From: Paratrimastix pyriformis
Lineage: Eukaryota; Preaxostyla; Paratrimastigidae
DNA length: 25,000 nt
Direction of reading: 5' to 3'
Assembly: GCA_027972325.1 (NCBI GenBank)
Contig: JAPMOS010000094.1
Coordinates: 67,501 to 92,500 of the forward strand
Shown: positions 1-11,600 of the stretch, in pieces
Layout: every line of letters begins with the position of its first letter
Numbering within the stretch: the stretch's first letter is position 1
Position numbers and translations under genes: made by a program
Notes under the pieces: model-generated
Seen by the model: only the letters and a program-made list of their open reading frames with translations
Databases searched by the model: none
What the model was told of the DNA's origin: nothing

Positions 1-150
1 CATCCATCACGCCTCCCCTCTTCCCCCCTGCACCCGCCCTCCGCCCCCCCTCCTCCACAACCCCAAATTGTGGATCCGGGTGTGTGTGTGCGAGGCCGTG
101 TGGTCGGGGTGATGGAGGGGCGTGGCGTGGTGCCGGCCGGCTCACCCCAG

Positions 151-384
151 CTCTCTTTCCCCCATGCCGTGTCCTCGCACGTGCTGTGTCTGTGTCTGTG
201 CGCCTTGTGTTATGCCGTTGGACGAGTTGGACGAACATCACAAAGTGCAACGCACTCGGATTTTTTGGGGGGCGGGGGCAGAACGGGGCCCGGCGTGGTG
301 GTTGTGGAAAGACTATGGGGTCCCCCCCCCGCAGGGTCAGGGATGCTCTGCCGGAAATTCCAGAAGAGGGACGCGCGCAGATGA
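151..384 (+). CDS. Possible 3'-terminal exons of an unidentified gene
   Basis: I do not recognise the product. Two short stretches obey the splice pattern of this window. An exon at 151-187 follows a CCCAG acceptor and stops at a GTCTG donor. A final exon at 335-384 follows a C-run and GCAG and ends in TGA. Joined, they keep one frame (phase 1) and give a 28-residue tail with a basic end, KFQKRDARR. The gene would then end about 150 bp from the end of RAB5IF, tail to tail. The 147-nt intron would hold GT-rich and G-rich sequence. Nothing upstream of 151 is clearly coding. The alternative is plain non-coding flank: two other frames also stay open across 335-384. Confidence 0.27.
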   Translation, partial: LSFPHAVSSHVLCLCLCALCYAVGRVGRTSQSATHSDFLGGGGRTGPGVVVVERLWGPPPAGSGMLCRKFQKRDARR

Positions 385-537
385 CGCGAATGACGGATGG
401 ATGGACGACACGATTTTTCGTGGTCCTTTGCCGCAGCAGCCCGCGCGGGGAGCGAGTGGGAAGTGGAGGGGGAGGGGAGGCGGTGGTTGCGAAAAGAGAG
501 ATTTTCCCCCACGCGTCCGGCGGGGCAAGCAAGAAGC

Positions 538-1014
538 TCAGAAATGAACAAATGAATAGGAAACAATCCAGAAGACCTGCGAGGGACGACGGAGGAACGG
601 TGGTGATGAACATACATCAACAATCGCAGACCAAAAACATGGCAAACTGAGTCACAAAACCGTCCTGGATCACGCCGGCGATCCCGCCCATTTCCTCCGG
701 GTCAACAGAGGAGAGGATGCGAGTGTACACGATCGGGAGGGCAAGTGCCGTGAGGATGAAACTGCGCCGGAATTGAGTTTCGGATGTGTCAGCGGTCAAT
801 TCACAGACCCGACCAACGCGAAGATACCCTTCAGAGCCAGAATACCCCAGAGAAGACCGGCAATCACGGCCCACAGCTGCTTGCCCCAGTAGAGCAGATC
901 AAGATACTCGTCCTTCTCCCAGTTCGTGTTTTCAGAGCGAGATTGGAACTTCCTCCAGAGGGCCGCCGGACCCGTGACAAGCTTCACATCCTCCGCCTTT
1001 TGCTGCTTTTCCAT
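538..1014 (-). CDS. RAB5IF: RAB5IF/OPTI-like ER membrane protein (Rab5ip/EMC6 family)
   Basis: Exons on the minus strand are 1014-809, 761-632 and 576-538, giving 124 aa. Introns are 47 and 55 nt, both with GTCTG donors and CAG acceptors. The core WEKDEYLDLLYWGKQLWAV matches the human RAB5IF segment DEFLDVIYWFRQ, followed by GLLWGIL like GVIWGVL. The conserved tail FVTQFAMFLV then continues across the second intron into FWIVSYSF. Three hydrophobic segments are seen at about 44-60, 64-85 and 108-122. In animals this protein pairs with TMCO1 in the GEL complex of the ER multipass translocon, helping insert membrane proteins; the same role is inferred here. I start at the ATG at 1014 because the open frame upstream has only a GTG. 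EMC6 shares the Pfam family, but the alignment favours RAB5IF. Confidence 0.87.
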
Positions 1015-1098
1015 CGCGGCGAGCTTTTTCACAACAAATTGGTTGACCCACCTGGGCTAAACAGCCTGTTTCCTGCCAAAGCGCTGGCCGGCCTGCAG
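1015..1098. promoter_or_regulatory. 84-bp divergent intergenic spacer
   Basis: This gap separates the ATG of RAB5IF (minus) from the ATG of the WDR54-like gene (plus). Both promoters and both 5' UTRs must fit here or reach into the neighbour, so the pair probably shares a bidirectional promoter. I see no TATA box or other named element. The spacer is inferred from the two gene starts, not from a motif. Confidence 0.4.
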
Positions 1099-5125
<4,027 letters not shown>

Positions 5126-5284
5126 ACACCAAGTTTAAGTGGAAAAAAGATTGGAGTGTTGCTTGTTGTGAACACGGAGCTCTGATTTTCATGACGGCCC
5201 ACACATATTATTCCATCATCATGGCCATTGGAAAGACAAGAAATTGGCGAGGAAAATTGGCGACGAAAATAGGGGAGGAGTTTC

Positions 5285-5455
5285 CATCCGGGGGGTGCGA
5301 AAGGCCCTGTTGTGTTCCAACTACGACCTCCTGTCTGCCCAGTAAATGTCAACCATCCAAGACGACGGGGAGGAATTTCCATCCAGGGGTGCGAAAGACC
5401 CTGATCGTGCCAACTGCGACCGGACTGTACTGACCTGCAACGACGTCACATCTTC
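5285..5455 (+). repeat. Two decayed copies of the last WDR54 exon in the 3' flank
   Basis: The end of exon 10, which includes CCAACTACGACCGGACTGTG and CTGCCCGCCCAGTAAA, recurs twice after the stop codon. The first copy has TTCCAACTACGACCTCCTG, then TCTGCCCAGTAAAT near 5315-5348. The second has GCCAACTGCGACCGGACTGT near 5410-5429, followed by ACTGACCTGCAACGACGTC. A GGGGTGCGAAAG(G/A)CCCTG motif precedes each copy. Their frames are broken. Confidence 0.8.
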
Positions 5456-5852
5456 TGACAAGAGACCACCATCATCATGAGACCAGAGGTGGATGGCCCA
5501 GCTGATCTGACGCCCCCAGAAATGCCACCCACCTCTCAGTCAGTGCCAGGTAGCATTGACCCCCAAGACTTTTGTCTCAAGTGTCTCAGACCCCAGGGAG
5601 GAACCCACCATCGCACACATCCCGGCGTGAAAGGGCATGGTTTTCTGCAACGGCGACGATTATTCTTTGATTCGACGATGATAAAATTGACAGATTGGTG
5701 AAAGAGGTACAGAGATCGTGGGGTCGGGTGGGAGGGGTGGTCATCAGGCAGTACAAAAATGGGGAAAAAAGCAGTGGTTTGTGGAAATACAACAGGACCT
5801 GCCGCACCCGGGGGTTGTATCGACATCATACAAAAAAAATCAGAGCGCGTTT
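5456..5852. other. Intergenic, no supported gene
   Basis: This is the tail-to-tail gap between the WDR54-like gene and the carrier-like gene. A 74-codon frame at 5477-5701 (plus) has one CLKC pair but no family match I know. It probably lies in 3' flanking sequence. No canonical AATAAA was found near either stop codon. Confidence 0.5.
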
Positions 5853-6719
5853 TTAGTGCTTCTGCTCCTGGGGCTTCTTCTGCTGGGCGGCGACGAGGAG
5901 CTGGCGGAACTTGGCCTCGAGGGGCTTCGAGACAAAGGCACCAACACCCAGGGAGAGAGCCATCACGGTGGCACCGAGCGCAGCCGAGCGCACGTAGCGG
6001 TCGACCTTGAAGAACTCACCGACGGGCAGCCGCTTCTGGGGAGGCTGCAGGAAATAGCCACGAACTTCATTGCCGGGAGACGAGAGCAGGCAAGCGGCCA
6101 TGACGCCGGCAAACATCTTGCCGAACGGGTTGGCGTTGAGCTTCGGGAAGTTCTGGGCCACCAGGGTGTTGGTCCGGTTGCGGACGACACCATACAGCAT
6201 ATCGCGGGCGACAGTGGGCCAGTAGGCCTTGTACAGGGAAGCCATGTTAATAGGTTCACCCATGGACTTGGAGAAACGATAGTTGGTGATGGGAAGAGTG
6301 GCCGTCGTGAAGATGGCACCAGAAATGAGGCCGCGGGTGCTATCGGGGAGGGGCATCTGAGCGACCACCTAAAAAAGAAAAAGAAAAACAGTAAACCCCT
6401 CGGAGGAAAATTCTCATCTGTGTCGGACCTTGTTCAGGACTTCGAACATGGGGAACTTGATCATGTTCGTGGCAAGAGCCGTTTGGAAGTACTTGAACAT
6501 TTGGGCGCCAGTAACATCGTGAATGGCAACCGAAAGGGGTACACGCTTCACCAGAACACGGTTGACGATGGGATCAGTAACGGAAGCGAGTGCAGCGCCC
6601 ACGACAGCGCCAACGCAACCCTGCAGAGTGGCGCTCGCAATGCTAGAGATGAGGCTCTCCTTCTTGACGATCCGCTTCTCCTCGGGCTTCTCGCTCTTCT
6701 TCTGGCAGCAGTTCTTCAT
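5853..6719 (-). CDS. Mitochondrial-carrier-like (SLC25-type) membrane protein
   Basis: Exons on the minus strand are 6719-6429 and 6368-5853, joined across a 60-nt intron (GTCCG donor, polypyrimidine run, TAG) in phase 0. The product is 268 aa. Three units of about 80-95 residues follow one another, each with a hydrophobic helix and a proline-arginine element: TDPIVNR in unit 1, LPITNYR in unit 2, SPGNEVR in unit 3. This matches the three-fold plan of mitochondrial carriers, which move metabolites across the inner membrane of mitochondria or related organelles. The usual acidic residue of PX[DE]XX[KR] is T or N here, so it is a diverged member and its substrate cannot be named. The ATG at 6719 is just 63 bp past the stop codon of the upstream LRR gene. 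Confidence 0.6.
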
Positions 6720-6782
6720 CTCAAAAAAAACAAGGTAGCAAACGCCGGGGTAGCGTTGACTCGGTCGAGTGTTTCAAACTTG

Positions 6783-9236
6783 TCACAAACCGGAGTCAAG
6801 AAGGAACGTTTCGGAAAATGAGAAGTCAAACGGGGGGCCCACGACCGAGAGCACCTGATCCATCCAGGGAAGCCGCTCGGCCAGGGGACCCAAATCGATG
6901 TGCAGATTGGGCGGGACGCGCCCCCAGGCCGGTTCAAAGAGCCGGCCAAGGGGGCCCAAGACCGAGAGGACCTCCAGCCGGGGGCAGGCGAACACGAGCG
7001 AGCGGAACCGGACATCCGTCAGGGCCAGCCGCCTCAGGGCCGGGCAGGCCAGCGCCAGGTCGCGGTCGGGGAGGTGATATCCTCCAGGCGCAGCTCGGCC
7101 AGCCGGGGCAGCCGGCCCAGGGCCGTGGCCAGTTGGGGTAAGGCAGGGAAGGTCCCCTTCAGGCAGACCCGGCGCAGGCGGGCCCCCAGCATGGCCACCA
7201 GGCAGCCTGCCCAATCATTCTGGGTCGCCCTTGAGAAGGACGCGACTGTGAGCGCTAGGCTGACCAGGGGCGGAACCGGGCCGCTCGGGTCGGCCAGGCG
7301 GAAGTCGATGAGGGGTGCGCCGAGATCGAGGGCTATCAAAGCAGGGCAGCCGAGGACCAGCCGGACGCCCCCGAAGGCAGAAACCTGAAGGGCGAGGGAG
7401 CGCAGGCCGGCAGCCTCCACCCGCAGTTCGATTTGCGAGGGCCCAGCCAGCGTCCAGCAATCGACCTCGACATCCAGCCGTTCCAGCTGGGCGGGCAGCC
7501 GCAGGGTGCGACTCTCGCCACAGCGGTGGGTGCGTTGATGATGCCTGGTGGGCGGCAGGTGGGCAGCGGCAAGGAGGAGGTCCAGGCGGGTCAGCGTGTC
7601 GGATGTGAGCAGCCGCCCCACGAGTGCCGGCGCCTTGGTGGCATCGACCACCGACAGGTCGCGCAGACGGGGAGCCCAGTCCAGGAGCGGAGCCAGCAGG
7701 GACGCCTCCAACACGGGATGCGCCCGCCTTGCCCGCACCCGGGCCAGATGGGGCATGGCCGCGACCACCTTGCAGAACTCCCTCGATGGAGCGCAACTGG
7801 GGGCAGTCCAGCACCAGCCCGCCGAGGTCAGCCCGATCGTCCTCGGGCAGGGCGAGCACTTCCAGGCAGGGGCAGGCCAGCTCCAAGGTGGTCTCGTCCA
7901 GACGGACACAGCAGGCGCTGAGACACAGGGTGCGAAGCCGCCGACTGGCCAGGCGGAGCGTGGGACCCGTTGGGAGGCATGGTGTGCGGTCGCTCGGCAG
8001 ATGGACCGCGAGATGCTCCAGGCGATCCAAGAGCCCCGGCGTCAGGCACGTCAGAAAGACCCAGTCCAGGACGAGGGGTGGTGGCGTCCCGCGGGAGTTG
8101 ATCGGTAGTTCGATGATGAGCGTGAGGTCCGTCAGGTGAGGCAGCCCGTTCAAAGGGCCGAGCACCCTCAATAATGCATCGGCTGCTGCGAAACCCAGGG
8201 TGACGGAACGCAGGGTGTGCATATTGGCGCCGACAAGCCGGCTGAAGGCCTCCTCCTCTACATATGACCACAGGGACAGGCTCTCCAGTTGGCAGAGGCC
8301 CACCTCATCCAGGCCCTCGCAGCTGACGGGGTCCCGGAGGCCAAGGTGCCTCAGCCGTGAGGCCACCGGGCGGAGCATGGTATTGTGACACCAGTTCAAG
8401 TTCAGCCGCTGCACAGATGCCATGCTGGTGATCAAGTCCGCAGTGAAGGGCAGGTCCCCCAGGCCTCCCAGGGGCAGGTGGAGGTCCGTGAGGGCGCCCA
8501 CAATCGACAGGAGGTTGCCGTCGGTGTCCGTTCCCTCTTGAAGCGGCCCCACCGTGTGGTGGTGCAGCACACGGAGCCTGGGGCAGGACCGGCCCAGGGC
8601 AACCAGAAGAGCGCTGAACGCCGCGCGAAGGGACTCAACCGGGGGAACATGATTGGGCCTCTCCGGGTCCTCCTCCTGGGGGACGCGCCGAGTCATGACG
8701 GTGAATGGGTCCGGCCCGCCGATGCGCAGTTCCACCAGAGCGGGCAGGTGGCTCACGATCCCCGGCAGAGGCAAGATCAGGGCAGCTGAGGGGACGTGCA
8801 AGACGGCCAGCCGGTCATGGCCGCCGAAGGCCTCGATCACCCAGGGGGCGCAGGCGGCCTCCTCGGGGCGGCATCCGAGGGGCACCAGGGCATCATCATC
8901 CCCGGGTAAGGTCAGCTCGACCAGGCCCTTGCAGGGGCCCACCAGGGCAGCCAGGGCATCGGGGGTGGGGACGGTTACCTCGGCGACGATCAGTGGCTCT
9001 ACGTCCGCGTCACCCCCGTCGAAGCAGAAGGACAGCTCGCGGGGGGTGCCCCGGACAGCGGTGCGGGTGGCCCGACACAGACTCAACAGCAGCATGTAGG
9101 TGAGCAGGGGAGACGCAGAGGCCTCCACCAAGGTGGGGAGGAGCTCGGGGGGCAGGCGAAGAAGGAGCGGCATGGCATCATCATCAATAACAGCGCCGAG
9201 TGATGACAGCTGCTTCGTTTTCGAGGTCTGTTTCAT
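6783..9236 (-). CDS. F-box-like/LRR protein with two compensating frameshifts
   Basis: A leucine-rich protein of about 817 aa is spread over two frames. The N-terminus has an F-box-like stretch, LRLPPELLPTLVEASASP to TPREL, at roughly residues 24-65. After it come irregular LRRs, such as LRLASRRLRTLCLSACCVRL and LACPALRRLALTDVRF. It is intronless. The frame shifts near 7779-7785, at a GGG in a GAGGGAG context, and shifts back near 7068-7072, at a CCCC run. The ~715-bp middle part is clean LRR coding in its own frame. Both sites are homopolymers, so assembly error is as likely as a young pseudogene. The start at 9236 is chosen as the ATG nearest the conserved region; 9293 is an alternative. 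It is a paralogue of the gene at 11601-13703. Likely role: substrate recognition or another protein-binding scaffold. Confidence 0.7.
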
Positions 9237-9677
9237 TTTTGAATTGCTGTCAAACGAACAAGGGGAAAAGGCATCGATGGGAATGAAAACCATTGCGTGG
9301 AACAGACAATCTGAAGGACGCAGGAGGGGCACCTAATCGTTTTTCCGCCGGCCTTGCCTGTCAACCCCCGAAGGTGCTTGAAACAATCCGTGGAGTGCTT
9401 TTTCAACGTTCCCGAAAACAAGTTCTTCCCAAAATTTTCAAAAAAAAAAAAGCTCCGCCCCATCCTCTGGTTTTTCGTGTTCTCTTCTGCACATCCGGTT
9501 CCCTACATGATTTTCATCCTTTGCGTTCTTTCTCTCGTTGAACTCAATGATTCTTTTGGTTTGAAGTCAGAGGCGAACTGAAGAAAAAAATCGCCAAAAT
9601 ATCCCTGACACCAAAGCCCGCCTCAACTTTGAGCACGGTAAGAACCCTGCTGATCTCCACCACTCGAACCCGACAAT
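9237..9677. other. Divergent intergenic region between LRR and NucB-like genes
   Basis: About 440 bp that must hold both promoters. A 75-nt frame at 9507-9581 (plus) starts with a hydrophobic stretch, MIFILCVLSLVEL, that looks like a signal peptide. I could not join it in phase to the nuclease frame with a plausible acceptor. A run of A at 9440-9451 is the only other clear feature. Confidence 0.4.
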
Positions 9678-10022
9678 TTGATGTCTGAAAGCCCGACCGT
9701 TTGGATTTCGATGGAGCAGTGTCCGGAAGCCGCGGAGCACATCCTTGACGCTCAGGCCGATGGCCACCCGTGTACCTGCACCCTCGATCGGGACAATGCC
9801 GATGCCCGGCGGAGGGTCGCCCTTCACCACACGCCTCCGCTGCCTGGATACGATCGTGACGAATACCCACCTGCAGTGTGCGAAGAGGGAGGTGAGGGCG
9901 CGAATGTTAGGTATATCGACCCACATGACAACCGCGTTGCCGGCTCCTCCATGGCACACCAGATCAAGAAGTACCCCAACGGAACAAAAACTCAAATTAA
10001 AGTTGCTCGAAAGGGACGCTAG
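9678..10022 (+). CDS. NucA/NucB-family deoxyribonuclease
   Basis: A 114-aa protein in one uninterrupted frame. It carries the signature of the NucA/NucB nuclease domain along its whole length: CPEAAEHILDAQADGH, CTLDRDNADARR, PGYDRDEYPPAVCEEGG, GANVRYIDPHDNRVAGS and YPNGTK. Bacillus NucB has the same order, with GYDRDEWPMAMCEEGG and DNRGAGSW. The DRDE aspartate and glutamate, thought to be catalytic in NucB, are present. The size matches the mature bacterial enzyme of about 110 aa. NucB cuts extracellular DNA; here the role might be digestion of food DNA. No signal peptide is encoded after the chosen ATG; an upstream exon may supply one. The family is mostly bacterial, so transfer from bacteria is the simplest origin. 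It sits divergent from one LRR gene and ahead of another. Confidence 0.8.
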   Translation: MMSESPTVWISMEQCPEAAEHILDAQADGHPCTCTLDRDNADARRRVALHHTPPLPGYDRDEYPPAVCEEGGEGANVRYIDPHDNRVAGSSMAHQIKKYPNGTKTQIKVARKGR

Positions 10023-10645
10023 CGTTGGCTAGCGCCTCAAGCGGGTTTTTTCTTCCTTTCTTCTTTGTCTTCTTTCCTTTTCCTTTTCCTCTTGACGCGA
10101 AGGGCCAGACCAAACCGTGCGCGTTTCCCTTCTTCTTTCTTCTTCTTTCTTCTTCTTCTAAGAGCAACTCTCTTGTGGTCTCATGAAGTCTTGATGACGA
10201 CCCGTTTGGGTTGGACAACCCCTTTCTTGTATTCCCCTCTCCCGCTTTCTCCTCTGATCCTTCCCCCTTTCCCTCTTCCCACCATTGGCTGAAGCGAACA
10301 TGCCGTAGTTTCAGGCGACGAGCCCTGAAAAGCTTCGCAAATCGTGTGAGCGAGTGATACGGTGGGGGGTGGGTGGGCGTTCGGTGGGGGTTCGCGGCTC
10401 AGTGGGAAGTGGGCCCGGGGACACAGGCAAAATGATTGGAAACGCGTTGGATGCAGTGCGTTTGGAGGGCGCGGCACATCAAGGATGGAGGCTTCCCCTC
10501 GCCTTCCATGCGTGACACTCGGGGGGGAAGGGGAGAGAGAGAGAGCCGTTGGCCGGGTGGCGGTGCCAGGCCGCTTCTGAGACGTTTGCTCGCGCTCGCG
10601 AGTCGGTCGTGCCCCCCGTGCCTGGTGGCTCGGTTTCCGGAGTAT

Positions 10646-10679
<34 letters not shown>

Positions 10680-11600
10680 AGTGACACAGTGGTGGCTCCC
10701 GGCCGGGGGGACGCTGGCGGGCGTTGCTGCCCGGTAATGGCGGGGGATGGAAGGGAGTGGGGGTGTTGGTAGAGTGCCGCAGATCGGATTCTCCACACAA
10801 ATGCAGATGCCGATCCCAGAAGGTCCGTTCCCAACAGCTTGCTTCTTGCTCATAAGACGAGGGCATTGCATTTGAGCAGTTCCATTCACACCCAGAGACC
10901 AGCAGCGCGTTTCATCAAGAAAGGGACAGAATTTTCGAGATAACTGATGATCTCAATCGATCGGATTATCTTCCCTAGCGCACCAAACGTTCCTTTTCTG
11001 GTGATTTTATAGTCCCCCTTCACAGAGGAGGGTGTGACATGGGACTCTCGGCCGTGTGCGTGTGATCACTCCGGAGATGCCTGGAGTTGATGGATGGGTG
11101 GAATGGGTGGGCGTGGGGTGGGATAAAAACCTTTATTCTCCTCTTGTCTTTATTCTCCTCTTGTAAGGGCAGGCGGGACTCGGGGCGGTGGTTGCCGTAA
11201 AGGTACCGGGGTCGTTGACTGGAGCAGACAGAGCGGTGGGCGGATGTGACAGCGTATTCATTGTTTCTCAAGCGTAAGCATTATTTTCTATTGTCTTTTC
11301 TCCGAATTTCATTTAGGGTGAATTCCGTCGGCAAAATAAGATGCAACAATTGGACGATGGTTTAGCGACGAATTCAGAAAAGGGGTTGGCAAGGTGCTGG
11401 ATCCCCACGAAATTTTCAGTTAGCCTCCCACGAGGCTGCACTAACACGAGAAAGAAAGAAAGGGTCTAGATGGGGTAGGTATGACAGGGGGGTATTTTGA
11501 CCATGTGATACATTTGGCCGGAATCGGAAAACTGGTGTTCTCACAGTGCATTTGGTTTTGAACCTCATTTCTTTCGTGCGTCAAGCTTCTTTCAAGGAAA
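10023..11600. other. Intergenic region, no gene seen
   Basis: The region starts with a pyrimidine-rich tract (about 10045-10160) made of TTCTTC and CTTTTC units. A 32-nt G run lies at 10646-10677. A direct repeat of TTTATTCTCCTCTTG occurs twice at about 11130-11163. Open frames around the G run are low-complexity Gly or Pro artefacts. I looked for tRNA-like B boxes and saw none. The last 100-200 bp should hold the promoter of the LRR gene at 11601. Confidence 0.5.
10646..10677 (+). repeat. 32-nt poly-G run
   Basis: An unbroken G homopolymer. Its true length is uncertain because such runs are hard to sequence. It could form G-quadruplex DNA. Confidence 0.9.

Noticed and set aside
1-150. A bacterial origin for the window, considered because of the NucB-like gene
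   Set aside because: Spliced eIF3a, SH3-PH, RAB5IF and WDR54-like genes around it are plainly eukaryotic.
5477-5701. 74-codon plus-strand frame with a CLKC pair
   Set aside because: No family recognised, lies after duplicated exon debris of WDR54 and before the 3' end of the carrier-like gene.
9507-9581. Possible signal-peptide exon for the NucB-like gene
   Set aside because: The hydrophobic start and a GTTTG donor are attractive, but I found no acceptor that joins it in phase with the nuclease frame.
9567-9995. 142-codon minus-strand frame
   Set aside because: It is the shadow of the NucB-like gene, whose motifs are all on the plus strand.
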